Positions 53,290 through 63,105 of a stretch of 64,000 nt of DNA are shown here, in pieces (the first letter of the stretch is position 1; each line of letters opens with the position of its first letter). Below the pieces are notes generated by a model. That model saw nothing but the letters and a program-made list of their open reading frames with translations. It was not told the origin of the DNA and made no database searches. This DNA comes from Parvimonas micra (lineage in GTDB: Bacteria > Bacillota > Clostridia > Tissierellales > Peptoniphilaceae): contig NZ_CP148048.1 of NCBI RefSeq assembly GCF_037482165.1, positions 1,116,001-1,180,000 of the forward strand. The letters run 5' to 3'. Position numbers and translations under genes: made by a program.

Positions 53290-55047
53290 CTAATTATATC
53301 TCTCTGCCTGTGATAAATATAATTCCTTATATTCTACAGAATTCTCGATGAGCTCATTATGATTTCCGAAAATAATTTTTCCATCTTTCATAAACCATAT
53401 TTCATCCGCAACATGAACTGATGCCATTCTATGAGAAATCATAAATATTATTTTATCTTCTTTTATATTTTTTAAAATTTTATAAATGGAATTCTCTTTT
53501 TCAATATCAAGACTTCCTGTTGGTTCATCTAAAACTAGTATAGGACTATTTTTATAAATTGCCCTTAAGATTGCAATTAGTTGAGCTTGACCTCCTGACA
53601 ATTCAATATTTTCATCATCAAGTTCAACTCCAAGTTTATCGTATAAATTAATTTTAAAATCTTCTTTTTTTATACCGAGTTTATCAACAATTTTAAAAAT
53701 TTCCTCATCTACGATTTCTTTTTCGTCTTCATTTTCTATTAATTTACAGCAAATATTTTCTCTTAAAGTTATATCATCAATCAACTTAAAGTCTTGAAAA
53801 ATTGTACTTATATACTTATTTTCAGTTTCATAAATAGACTTTCCATCATAAGTTAAACTTCCTTTTGAAGCCTCATAAAGTCCTGAAATAAGTTTTATTA
53901 AAGTACTTTTCCCTGCTCCGTTTTCTCCAATAATTACTACAATTTTAGGTTTTTTTACTTCAAACGAAATATCATTTAGAACATAATTTTCAGAATCTCT
54001 ATATTTAAAGTAAATATTTTTTGCAATTAATCCAAAATCATTATTCTCAACAATTCTTTCTATATTTTTTCCAATGTCAAATTCAATGAAATCCAAAACA
54101 GGAATAGTATATTTTGAAAATCTATCCAAGTCAATTATATTTTCAGAAAATTCATTCATACTGTTTGTAAATTTTAGTATACCTACCACAGTAAAACTAA
54201 AATCGGAAAAGCTGATTTCATTTTTATAAACCCTACTTGCACTAAAAATTATTACAAATAAGGTACAGATAATTGAATTTATTACTTCAATTATATTTAC
54301 AACAGCCTTATTCCTATAAAAAGGCTTAAAACATTTTAATATATCTTTTATAGTTTTAGAAAATTTATTATCTATAAAAGTTTCAAATTCATTTGATTTT
54401 ATATCTAATATATCATCTCTGTTCAAAACCATATAACTATAATACCAGTATTTTCTATTTATCGGAGATAAGTTTTCATAAAATTTACTCTCTTCCTTAC
54501 TGTATTTTTTCTTTGCAAATATATTTACAACAAATAGAACAAGTAATACTATGCTTAGATAGAAAGAAAAATATCCTATGGCAATAAAAGTTGTTAACAT
54601 AATGGAAATATGTTCTATGCTTTTTACAATTGCCTCTAATAAATTTTCAAGACAATATTGATTTCTAAGGGAAAATCTTGCCCTTTCTTGTAAATTATGA
54701 AAATCAGGACTTTCTAAATTAGAATAGTCTATTTCCGTTGATTTTTTCAAAAGTTCTTTTTCCATTTTAAGTAAATACTCTCTTGCAGAGTATTGAACTC
54801 TCCACTTTAATACTTCTTTAAAAATCCTTAATACAACAAAAACAATAGCCTCAAAAATTATTTTAATAGAAATATTTTTAATATTTCCAATTTGTAAATA
54901 TTCTGTAAAATCTCTAACCATAAATAAAGCTAGTAAAGTCAATAGAATATTAATTAAAATATCAATTGAAATTCTATAAATAAATTTCTTATCTATTTTA
55001 AAAGACAATTTTAAAAATCTGAAAATAGTTTTAAATGAATTAATCAT
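53290..55047 (-). CDS. ABC exporter half-transporter, subunit 2
   Basis: About 585 residues: a six-helix ABC type-1 membrane domain (residues 1-320) and a nucleotide-binding domain with GENGAGKST, Q-loop STIFQDFKLI, ELSGGQAQ and LVLDEPTGSLD. No N-terminal peptidase domain. The start at 55047 is preferred, as the earlier GTG/ATG leave no room for the AGGT site. It overlaps the stop of the previous subunit, so the two probably form a heterodimer. Cargo unknown. Confidence 0.88.
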   Translation of the reverse strand: MINSFKTIFRFLKLSFKIDKKFIYRISIDILINILLTLLALFMVRDFTEYLQIGNIKNISIKIIFEAIVFVVLRIFKEVLKWRVQYSAREYLLKMEKELLKKSTEIDYSNLESPDFHNLQERARFSLRNQYCLENLLEAIVKSIEHISIMLTTFIAIGYFSFYLSIVLLVLFVVNIFAKKKYSKEESKFYENLSPINRKYWYYSYMVLNRDDILDIKSNEFETFIDNKFSKTIKDILKCFKPFYRNKAVVNIIEVINSIICTLFVIIFSASRVYKNEISFSDFSFTVVGILKFTNSMNEFSENIIDLDRFSKYTIPVLDFIEFDIGKNIERIVENNDFGLIAKNIYFKYRDSENYVLNDISFEVKKPKIVVIIGENGAGKSTLIKLISGLYEASKGSLTYDGKSIYETENKYISTIFQDFKLIDDITLRENICCKLIENEDEKEIVDEEIFKIVDKLGIKKEDFKINLYDKLGVELDDENIELSGGQAQLIAILRAIYKNSPILVLDEPTGSLDIEKENSIYKILKNIKEDKIIFMISHRMASVHVADEIWFMKDGKIIFGNHNELIENSVEYKELYLSQAERYN

Positions 55048-56794
55048 TTTCATCACCTACTTTCAATTTAAACATACTTTTAGTCAATTCTTTTAAATAT
55101 CTATAATATTCAGATCTTTCAATTAATTCAAAATGAGAACCTGAATCTAATATTTTTCCATTATTTAAAATATAAATTTTATCCACTATATTAGAAATTG
55201 CCAATCTATGAGAAATAATAATAAATCCCTTTGTCTTTTCTTCAAGAGATAATCTGTTATAAAAGTCCATTTCTTTTTTAGTGTCAAGTGCAGATGTGGG
55301 TTCATCTAAAATTAACATTGTTCCACTTTTAACCAATGCTCTTAGAATAGTTAGCATTTGTAATTGACCACCTGACGGTTCAAAAGCATCTTCAAAAAAT
55401 TCTTTTCCAAATCTGGTATTCAAATCTATCAATTTCCCATTTACATTGTCAAGTTTACAACTTTCTAAATATTCTTCGACATATTTTTCTTCATTATTTT
55501 TTACATTATCAAATCCGAATAAATTTTCTTTAAGTGTCCCTGCAAAAAAATGTGAATTTTGAAAAACGGCTGAAAAATAAGCAAGTCTTTCTTTTGTTGA
55601 AACTTCTTTCCCATTAATGAGAATTTTTCCGCTTGTTTGATTGTAAATTCCCATAATTACTTTTATAAGTGTACTCTTTCCTGCGCCATTTTCTCCAATT
55701 ATTCCGATTTTATTGAAAGATGAAAACTCCATATTTATATTTTCTAAACTGTATTTATCAGCATTTGGATATTTAAAGTAAATATTTTTAAGTTCAAAGG
55801 ATACGTCATTATTTTCTATATTAGCTTTTTTACTTTTTAAACTATTTTCTTCTAAATGCAAAAGGTATTTATCAAACATTTTGATATTTTTCTTTAAATC
55901 GGATATAATTCTTAAAGACTCCTTTTCATTAGTTACAAAAAGTTGATACATACTGAAAACTATAAAAATCGTAGATATAGAAATGGAATTAATACTAAAT
56001 AAGTATATCAACATTCCAATTGTAAAAATATCAGTTATAATTTCCAAAAATATTGAAATAATCCCTAATTTTATACCTAAATTAGTTTTATTTCTTATAA
56101 TAGCCATCGCTTCATTAACAATTTTCTCATATCTCTTTAAAATTAGATTTCCTAAATTAAAAATACGAATATCCTTTCCATATTCATTTCTCATACTAAA
56201 ATTATTGTAATATTCAAGTTTTGTTAATACATTTCCCTGTTCTAAATCTGTATCCAAGTCAAATTCATTAATTTTTTCTCTTAGAGGATATGCTCCAAGT
56301 TGAATTAAAAAAGTAAAAACTACAATGTAAAAAGTAGTTTTCGAAATAATAAAGCCTGAAAAAATAAGCAATACAAAAATAGGAATAAAATTTACTAAAT
56401 CCATTAAAATTGCACTAAAACCTGCATTATCATAAGCTAAAAAATTCCAAGCTCTATTCATTGAATATTCAAATTTAGGATTTTCAATATCTTCCATATT
56501 CTTTTGTAAAATTGAGTTATTCAGTTTTCTTGCTAACTTAAATCTAAAACGAACTACTTCATAAGATAGCTTTGAAAATAAAATACTTGATATAATTTTA
56601 GAAAATATAATTATAGCAAACAAAAAAAGGATAATAAAGATAAATTTATTATAACTATATATTTTATTTTCGACTAAAGAAAAAATATATCCAAAATAAT
56701 AAGCATCTAAAAAATATGCAACTATAAAACAAATATTATAAATCAAAATTTTAAAAATATTTTTTCTAATAAAAGGTAATACTAAATTTTTCAT
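55040..56794 (-). CDS. ABC exporter half-transporter, subunit 1
   Basis: 584 residues with six membrane helices and a nucleotide-binding domain: GENGAGKST, QNSHFFAG, a signature written PSGGQ instead of LSGGQ, and LILDEPTSALD. First gene of the exporter pair behind a good promoter. Similar pairs export peptides or lipids. No precursor peptide or modification gene is seen nearby, so substrate is open. Confidence 0.88.
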   Translation of the reverse strand: MKNLVLPFIRKNIFKILIYNICFIVAYFLDAYYFGYIFSLVENKIYSYNKFIFIILFLFAIIIFSKIISSILFSKLSYEVVRFRFKLARKLNNSILQKNMEDIENPKFEYSMNRAWNFLAYDNAGFSAILMDLVNFIPIFVLLIFSGFIISKTTFYIVVFTFLIQLGAYPLREKINEFDLDTDLEQGNVLTKLEYYNNFSMRNEYGKDIRIFNLGNLILKRYEKIVNEAMAIIRNKTNLGIKLGIISIFLEIITDIFTIGMLIYLFSINSISISTIFIVFSMYQLFVTNEKESLRIISDLKKNIKMFDKYLLHLEENSLKSKKANIENNDVSFELKNIYFKYPNADKYSLENINMEFSSFNKIGIIGENGAGKSTLIKVIMGIYNQTSGKILINGKEVSTKERLAYFSAVFQNSHFFAGTLKENLFGFDNVKNNEEKYVEEYLESCKLDNVNGKLIDLNTRFGKEFFEDAFEPSGGQLQMLTILRALVKSGTMLILDEPTSALDTKKEMDFYNRLSLEEKTKGFIIISHRLAISNIVDKIYILNNGKILDSGSHFELIERSEYYRYLKELTKSMFKLKVGDEND

Positions 56795-56823
56795 AAATTT
56801 TCTCCAAATAAATTGCTACCCTG

Positions 56824-56852
56824 ATTATATAAAAAAATTACCTACTCGTCAA
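56824..56852 (-). promoter_or_regulatory. ABC exporter promoter
   Basis: TTGACG (56847-56852), 17 bp, TATAAT (56824-56829). Confidence 0.7.
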
Positions 56853-56862
56853 CTTATACAAA

Positions 56863-56888
56863 AAATAGCACCGAAGTGCTATTTTAAA
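56863..56888 (-). terminator. Terminator after the CDF gene
   Basis: AATAGCAC-TTCG-GTGCTATT with T-run on the minus strand. It is duplicated at 43447-43470. Confidence 0.85.
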
Positions 56889-58056
56889 AGTATTCATATA
56901 AAATTGTTATTGAAGTTTTTAATTCTTCATCATAATTTTTTATCAGTTCTTCAAGCTCTGATTTTAAACTATTTTCGTCAAAATTTTTATCCAATTTGTT
57001 TCCGTCTAATGCTAATTGCAATCCTACAAAGTACTTATCTCCCTGTTTGTAAATTGCAAAGTCATGCATTGATTTTATATAACTAAACTGATTTTTCCAA
57101 TTTTCAGTAATTTCTTTTAATTCAATTTCTCTTTCAGTAAAGTTTCCCCCTACCGGTTCAACATGTATTACCAATACAATTTCATATTTTTCATAAATTT
57201 CTTTTTCAATCAAACTCATAAGATTATGAGCTTTGATTAAACTCATTTCCGAATCAACTTCAACATCAACAGTTGCAATTGTTTTAAGATGTCCATATCT
57301 ATGAAAAGTGTAATTGTGTATTCCCAAAATTTCTTTGTGCTTTTCAATATCTGTCAAAACTGACTTTATCAATTCTACACTTGGTGCCTCTCCAATAAGT
57401 TGGCTAATTGTTTCCTTTGCCAAAGAGAAACCGGAGAATAGAATAAATGCAGAAACTATTAGGCCTACAACTCCATCAACCGGAAAAGTAGTATAGTTAG
57501 CAAAAATCATTGCAATTAAAACAACTGAAGTTGTAAAAACATCACTCAAACAGTCAATTGATGTAGCCTTCAGAATACTTGAATCTATTGCTTTAGATAG
57601 TTTTCTATTGAATAAACTCATCCAAAGTTTTACAAAAATAGAAATTACTAAAAAAGCAATTCCTATTTTACCCATTATAATTTTTTCAGGATTTATAATT
57701 CTTTCGATAGATGTCTTTGCAAACTGAACTCCTACAATCATAACCATCATTGAGATTATTAAGGTAGTTATATATTCAACTCTTCCATGTCCATAAGGAT
57801 GATCCTTATCCGGAGGTGCAGAAGAAAATTTGAAGCCTAAAACTGTTGCAAAGGAATAAATTGCATCTGAGAAATTATTTACTGCATCAGCCGTTATTGA
57901 AACTGAATTTGCTAAAATTCCAATTACAAATTTTGATACTCCCAAAGTAACGTTTAAAAATGTTCCTATCATTCCTGAAAGATATCCGACTTTTTTTCTA
58001 TCATATTTATCTGTATTTTCTATTTTTGAAATATTCAATATTTTTTTCTCTAACAT
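56884..58056 (-). CDS. Cation diffusion facilitator (CDF) metal exporter
   Basis: 390 residues: six membrane helices, metal motif TADAVNNFSDA in helix 2, HPYGHGRVEYI after it, a second SIDCLSD site in helix 5, and a cytosolic C-terminal domain (about 220-305) plus an extra C-terminal extension of about 85 residues. The DxxxD style of both sites is more like manganese or iron CDF proteins than the HxxxD of zinc types. It starts 2 bp after nrdG, so it belongs to the nrd operon. Part of it is duplicated at 43471-43824. Confidence 0.9.
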   Translation of the reverse strand: MLEKKILNISKIENTDKYDRKKVGYLSGMIGTFLNVTLGVSKFVIGILANSVSITADAVNNFSDAIYSFATVLGFKFSSAPPDKDHPYGHGRVEYITTLIISMMVMIVGVQFAKTSIERIINPEKIIMGKIGIAFLVISIFVKLWMSLFNRKLSKAIDSSILKATSIDCLSDVFTTSVVLIAMIFANYTTFPVDGVVGLIVSAFILFSGFSLAKETISQLIGEAPSVELIKSVLTDIEKHKEILGIHNYTFHRYGHLKTIATVDVEVDSEMSLIKAHNLMSLIEKEIYEKYEIVLVIHVEPVGGNFTEREIELKEITENWKNQFSYIKSMHDFAIYKQGDKYFVGLQLALDGNKLDKNFDENSLKSELEELIKNYDEELKTSITILYEYF

Positions 58057-58058
58057 AT

Positions 58059-58553
58059 TTACTCCATAAACAATACAATATTTCCGGTTTCAATTGTCTT
58101 TTTTATGTCTATAATTCTTTGGTTTGAAGAACCTCGAAATTTCAAAGTTAAGTCTTTTAATCTATAATCAAATCTTCCATCAACTAAAACATCACATTCT
58201 TTTAAAAGCTCAAATCTGTCATCATCTTCAAGAATTTCCTCAAAGGTATATCCCGAATAAATCCAAATATTTTTATTTACACTTTTTTTTATATCCCTTA
58301 CAATTTCAAGGAGTTCTTTTGCGTTTTGCATTGGTTCTCCACCAAGCAAGGTAAGACCCGCTACATTTTTATCACGCAAATAGTCTATGACTAAATTGGT
58401 AGTTTCTTTAGTCCAAAGCTCTCCAAAATTGAAATCCATATATTTTTTATTAAAACAATCTTTACAATTATGTGTACAGCCAGTTACGAAAATACTAGTT
58501 CTGATACCAACTCCATTTGCAACATCATAAGATCTTATCTGACCATATCTCAT
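58059..58553 (-). CDS. nrdG: Anaerobic ribonucleotide reductase activating protein
   Basis: 164-residue radical SAM enzyme that installs the glycyl radical on NrdD. CxxxCxxC cluster motif in TGCTHNCKDCFN (about residues 26-33), GGEPM for SAM binding. 12 bp after nrdD. Confidence 0.95.
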   Translation of the reverse strand: MRYGQIRSYDVANGVGIRTSIFVTGCTHNCKDCFNKKYMDFNFGELWTKETTNLVIDYLRDKNVAGLTLLGGEPMQNAKELLEIVRDIKKSVNKNIWIYSGYTFEEILEDDDRFELLKECDVLVDGRFDYRLKDLTLKFRGSSNQRIIDIKKTIETGNIVLFME

Positions 58554-58565
58554 TTTAATCCCTCA

Positions 58566-60689
58566 CTATATATGAAGAACTCTTGCCTTTATTTCTTTTG
58601 TTCTTCCTTCATTCCAGAAGTTTTCTCCAAGATAACCACAAGTTCTTCTAGTTACATTCATTTTTTGCTTATCTTTATTATGACATTGAGGACATTCCCA
58701 TTCATTATATTCGTTTATGATTATTTCTCCATCAAATCCGCAAACATGGCAATAATCTGATTTTGTATTAAATTCAGCATATTGAATATTATCATAGATA
58801 AACCTAATCATTTGTTCAACAGCTTCAACATTATGGTTCATATTAGGAATTTCCGCATAGGAAATACAACCTCCTGTTGACAATTTTTGGAAATCTTCTT
58901 CAAATCTGAATTTATCAAAAACTGAAATATTTTCCCTAACATCAACATGATAACTATTTGTATAATATCCCTTATCTGTTATATCCTTTATTTCTCCATA
59001 TTTCTTTCTATCTATAGAACAGAATCTGTGAGTTAAACTTTCAGCAGGAGTTCCATATAATGAAAATGTCATTCCTGTTTCTTCACTCCAACTGTCAGCC
59101 GCTTCTTTTATTTTTCTCATAACTTTAAGAGCAAATTCTTTTCCTTCTTCAGTTGTATGACTAACGCCTTTTACACACATAGTAGCTTCATATAATCCAA
59201 TATATCCTACAGAAAGAGTTGAATATCCGTTTTCAAGGTATTTTTTAATACTTTCACCTTTTTTAAGTCTAGCAATTGCTCCATATTGCCAATGAATAGG
59301 AGAATTATCGCTCTTTACATTTTGAAGAAGTGAATTTCTGAATAAAAGTGCTTTTTTTACAATTTCAAGTCTTTTATCCAACATTTCAAAGAAACCTTCT
59401 TCATTTCCCGTATTTAAAATTCCTATTTGTGGTAAATTCAAACTTACTACACCTTGATTAAATCTACCTTCAAATTTATAGTTTCCATTTTCATCTTTAT
59501 AAGGCGCTAAGAACGATCTACAACCCATAGGTCCGAATACATTTCCTTCATAATGTTCTCTAAGTTTTTTAGCAGAGATATAATCAGGATACATTCTCTT
59601 TGCAGTACATTTTGCAGCAAGTTTTGTTAAATAATAGTACTTACTATCTTCTCTTACATTGTTTTCATCTAAAACATAAATCAATTTAGGGAAAGCAGGT
59701 GTGATATAAACACCTTTTTCGTTTTTAATTCCTTCTAATCTTTGTTTTATTATTTCCTCAACAATTTGCGCAACTTCATCTTCATATTCAAAACCATCTT
59801 CAACATACATAAAAAGAGTAACAAAAGGACTTTGTCCATTTGTAGTCATCAAAGTATTTATTTGGTATTGAATAGTTTGAATACCTGCTTCCAATTCTTT
59901 CTTAGTCATTGCTCTTGCAATATTTTCAATGTCTTTTTCATCAGTTAAAATTTCTTTTGCAAGTTTTAAATGTTTTTCATAGCTCCTTCTTAGATACTTT
60001 CCTAGATGAGCAACATTTAAGCTTTGACCACCAAATTGACCTGATGCTACTTGTGCAATTATTTGAGTCATAACTGTACAAGCAACTTGGAAAGACTTTG
60101 GAGTTTCAACCATTTTACCATTAATTACTGTTCCATTATCAAGCATATCTCCAATATTAACTAGACAGCAATTAAACATAGGTTGAATTAAATAGTCCAT
60201 ATCGTGAAGATGTATAGCTCCTTCGTCATGAGCCTGAACAATATCCACAGGAATTAACATTCTTCTTGCTATATCCTTTGAAACTTCTCCGGCAATCAAA
60301 TCTCTTTGAGTTGATGCAAGAATAGCATTTTTATTTGAATTTTCATTTATAACATCCAAATTTGTCTTATCCAGAAGACCTAAAATACTTTCGTCAGTAG
60401 TATTTTTAAGTCTTTTAAAAGTTTGCACAGCCTTATAGTTTTCATAAGCTCTGGCGGTTGCAGGATTTCCATATTTAATTAAGCTGTAGTAAACATGATC
60501 TTCTATATCATATATACTCATCTTCTTTCCGATTGTTGTTGCAAAAGTTTCTATCTCTGATGCAATCTTTTCTGCCAATCCTTCTTCGTATACTCCTGTA
60601 CTACTATGCATAGCTTTATTTATCGCTATTGCAATTTTATTAGCATCAAAATCTACTTCTTGACCATTTCTTTTTATAACTTTAATCAT
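58566..60689 (-). CDS. nrdD: Anaerobic ribonucleoside-triphosphate reductase
   Basis: Class III oxygen-sensitive reductase making dNTPs, 707 residues. N-terminal ATP-cone (VIKRNGQEVDFDANKIAIAINKAM), catalytic barrel with FGPMGCRSFLAP and GVVSLNLPQIG, four zinc Cys in CHVCG and CPQC, and a C-terminal glycyl radical site RRTCGYLG (Gly685). First gene of nrdD-nrdG-CDF with NrdR-like boxes over its promoter. Confidence 0.97.
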   Translation of the reverse strand: MIKVIKRNGQEVDFDANKIAIAINKAMHSSTGVYEEGLAEKIASEIETFATTIGKKMSIYDIEDHVYYSLIKYGNPATARAYENYKAVQTFKRLKNTTDESILGLLDKTNLDVINENSNKNAILASTQRDLIAGEVSKDIARRMLIPVDIVQAHDEGAIHLHDMDYLIQPMFNCCLVNIGDMLDNGTVINGKMVETPKSFQVACTVMTQIIAQVASGQFGGQSLNVAHLGKYLRRSYEKHLKLAKEILTDEKDIENIARAMTKKELEAGIQTIQYQINTLMTTNGQSPFVTLFMYVEDGFEYEDEVAQIVEEIIKQRLEGIKNEKGVYITPAFPKLIYVLDENNVREDSKYYYLTKLAAKCTAKRMYPDYISAKKLREHYEGNVFGPMGCRSFLAPYKDENGNYKFEGRFNQGVVSLNLPQIGILNTGNEEGFFEMLDKRLEIVKKALLFRNSLLQNVKSDNSPIHWQYGAIARLKKGESIKKYLENGYSTLSVGYIGLYEATMCVKGVSHTTEEGKEFALKVMRKIKEAADSWSEETGMTFSLYGTPAESLTHRFCSIDRKKYGEIKDITDKGYYTNSYHVDVRENISVFDKFRFEEDFQKLSTGGCISYAEIPNMNHNVEAVEQMIRFIYDNIQYAEFNTKSDYCHVCGFDGEIIINEYNEWECPQCHNKDKQKMNVTRRTCGYLGENFWNEGRTKEIKARVLHI

Positions 60690-60730
60690 ATACTACCTCC
60701 AAAAATACTTCGTAAATGCTCGATAGTAAG

Positions 60731-60785
60731 ATTATATCATCAACAATATATATTGTCAACAAACTATATAGCTACTATATATAGT
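60731..60785 (-). promoter_or_regulatory. nrdD promoter with two NrdR-like boxes
   Basis: TTGACA (60754-60759), 17 bp, TATAAT (60731-60736). Two palindromes, ACAATATATATTGT (60743-60756) over the -35/spacer and ACTATATATAGT (60774-60785) upstream, are centred 30 bp apart, about three helical turns. They resemble tandem NrdR boxes, which usually control nrd operons. Confidence 0.75.
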
Positions 60786-60887
60786 ATATTTACCCATTTT
60801 TTCTTCTGAAATCCATTGTAATTATTTTTATATCAATAAGTAGAACAAAAAAATTTTAAATTTTTTAAAAAAATTTTTTAAACAATA

Positions 60888-60957
60888 AGAACCCCACCCT
60901 TCCACGATGCTTCGCATCGGGTGGGTTCCCGGGAACCTTGTTGTTTCACAATAAAAA
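60888..60957 (+). repeat. Dispersed repeat with two GC-rich hairpins, copy 2
   Basis: Nearly identical to 2883-2952, differing at about five positions. Some changes are compensatory within the stem (GGGTGGGTTCCCGGGAACC here). As in copy 1 it lies right next to a terminator. Confidence 0.85.
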
Positions 60958-60988
60958 ACTGATATGAATTTCTTAATTCATATCAGCT
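60955..60988 (-). terminator. Terminator after the DUF454 gene
   Basis: CTGATATGAATT and AATTCATATCAG pair, followed by T residues on the minus strand. It overlaps the last codons of the gene. Confidence 0.75.
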
Positions 60989-61392
60989 TCTATATATTCT
61001 ATTTCATTTTCATTACTTTTTATTGTCTTAATCCCAAAAACAAAATATATGACATGGAAAACCCAAACTATTCCTAATATAATTCGTCCAATTTTTGTAT
61101 TTTTCATAAAATAAAATCCAATTCCCATTGTCAAGGTGAAAAATATTATAATCTTTACTTTCTGTCTTAGTGGAAGTCCTTTTCTATTTGCAATTTTTTC
61201 TATATTATTTTTGTATAGTTTGGTTCCAACAAACCAAGTATGCAATTTCTCAGAACTTCTTGCAAAACAAAATAATGTTACAATATAAAATGGAAACGTA
61301 GGCAATATTGGTAAGAAAGCACCAATAGTTCCTATTGCAAAAAATATCAGTCCTATTATAATCCAAGTATATTTTACAAATTTAATTTTCAT
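60973..61392 (-). CDS. DUF454 (YbaN-family) membrane protein
   Basis: 139 residues with three to four helices and the family block GTIGAFLPILPTFPFYIVTLFCFARSSEKLHTWF. Function unestablished. It follows the two-subunit ABC transporter by 57 bp in the same direction and may be part of that operon. Confidence 0.87.
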   Translation of the reverse strand: MKIKFVKYTWIIIGLIFFAIGTIGAFLPILPTFPFYIVTLFCFARSSEKLHTWFVGTKLYKNNIEKIANRKGLPLRQKVKIIIFFTLTMGIGFYFMKNTKIGRIILGIVWVFHVIYFVFGIKTIKSNENEIEYIEADMN

Positions 61393-61449
61393 ATATTACC
61401 CCTCATATTTTTAGTATGATGATAACATATTTCATCTTAATCTGCAAGG

Positions 61450-63105
61450 CTATATTTTAAAGCATTTACCATTTTCTACTCTATACACAATATCTGAAAA
61501 TGATACAGTACTCATTCTGTGAGAGATCAAAAATACCATTCCCTTACAATTTTCTTTAATCAAATTCAAAATTATTGATTCATTTAAAGTATCTAAATTG
61601 CTTGTAGGCTCATCAAAAATATAAACATCAGCCCTCTTTAATAATGCTCTCATAAGTTCAAGTCTTTGCATTTCTCCACTTGAAAAAATAATTTTTTCAG
61701 AATTTATTTTAGTATCAAGTCCATTTTCAGTTGATAAAATTACATCCTTTAATCTACATTTTTCAGCAATTTCTAAAATTTCTTCATCAGTAATCTTATC
61801 ATTTCCTAAAACTAAATTTTCTCTGATTGTTTGAGAAAAAATTTGTGGAAATTGAGGAATATAAGCAATTTTTTCTTGTAGTTTTCTACTATCTATTTTT
61901 AAAATATCTTCCTCATTTAGAAATATTTTTCCTGATTTTGCCATATACCATTTCATAACCATTTTCATCAATGTACTTTTCCCTGATCCACTCTCGCCGA
62001 CAAGACCTACAATTTTTTCATCTTCAAAAAGCAAATTCAAATTTTCAAAAATCATCTTATCTCTCTTAGGATAAGAGAAATCAACATTTTCAAATTTTAT
62101 TTCATTTATTTTTTCAATTTCTTTACTTCCGTCATTTCCAAGTGGTTCATTTTCATCTAATAAACTAAAAGTTTGTTTTGCTGCTTGTAATGCACGTCCA
62201 AGTCCTAAAGGAAGTCTGCTAAGTTCTAAAAATGGAGCAAATGATGAACTAAAAACTACCAATGTAATTACTGCACCTTTTACACTAATTACATTTTTAT
62301 TTACAAGTATAAAATCTACAAAAGCAAAGGCTAAAACTCCGAAACCTATTGTTAAAAAACTGTATGAAAATTGTAAGAAATTTAATTTTGCAACATTTCT
62401 TTCTTTTTTATTTACAATTCGACTTTCTTTTGATAAGTTTTTAAATCTTTCTTTTTCAACTCCAAGTTGAAGTAAATCTTTCATACCTCTTAAACTTTCC
62501 AAAAAATATGAAGTATATGATTTTCTATATTTTTGTTGAACTTCAAGATGTGGTTTTAATTTGTTTGAAAATATATTAGGTATAATAACAGCAAGTGTAA
62601 AATACACTATAACTGCAATTAAAGCTAAAAGTATATTATATTGTAAATAATAAATAATTAAAATTATTGAAACAATAGTCCCTGTTGTAATAGGTGCTAA
62701 AGTATGAGCAAAGAAAACTTCTAAAGCTTCAACATCTTCGCCTATTAGTTTCAACAAAGCTCCACTATCTTGAGAATCAAGTTTTGATGGAGCAAGTCGT
62801 CTAAGTTTTGAAAAAATTTCTCTTCTAAAATCTGCCAAAACTTTAAACGCAACGTAATGTCCGAAATAATGTTCTCCATATCTGAAAAGCCCTCTTGAAA
62901 TTGCAAGAACAACTAAAATTATTAAAGATATTATTTTTAACTTTTCCCCATTAACCGCATCAAATCCTAATGAAATAATTTTTGCAGGAATATATACAGT
63001 AATTAAAAATCCAAAAACTGCAAAAAATACAGCTAACAAAATTACCGGGAGTAATTTTTTCATAAAATTTATAAGTCTAGCTACTAATCTTAAACTATCT
63101 TTCAT
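61450..63105 (-). CDS. ABC transporter half (CydC/IrtB-like), subunit B
   Basis: 551 residues: six-helix membrane domain plus NBD with GESGSGKST, IPQFPQIFSQ, a signature reading FSSGEMQR in place of LSGGQ, and YIFDEPTSNLD. It overlaps the preceding subunit by 11 bp with GGAGG upstream. It could be a CydDC-type exporter or a type IV siderophore importer. Sequence alone does not decide. Confidence 0.85.
   Translation of the reverse strand: MKDSLRLVARLINFMKKLLPVILLAVFFAVFGFLITVYIPAKIISLGFDAVNGEKLKIISLIILVVLAISRGLFRYGEHYFGHYVAFKVLADFRREIFSKLRRLAPSKLDSQDSGALLKLIGEDVEALEVFFAHTLAPITTGTIVSIILIIYYLQYNILLALIAVIVYFTLAVIIPNIFSNKLKPHLEVQQKYRKSYTSYFLESLRGMKDLLQLGVEKERFKNLSKESRIVNKKERNVAKLNFLQFSYSFLTIGFGVLAFAFVDFILVNKNVISVKGAVITLVVFSSSFAPFLELSRLPLGLGRALQAAKQTFSLLDENEPLGNDGSKEIEKINEIKFENVDFSYPKRDKMIFENLNLLFEDEKIVGLVGESGSGKSTLMKMVMKWYMAKSGKIFLNEEDILKIDSRKLQEKIAYIPQFPQIFSQTIRENLVLGNDKITDEEILEIAEKCRLKDVILSTENGLDTKINSEKIIFSSGEMQRLELMRALLKRADVYIFDEPTSNLDTLNESIILNLIKENCKGMVFLISHRMSTVSFSDIVYRVENGKCFKI

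Noticed and set aside
53290-56794. Lantibiotic or bacteriocin cluster around the ABC exporter
   Set aside because: No precursor peptide, modification enzyme or C39 peptidase domain is seen nearby.
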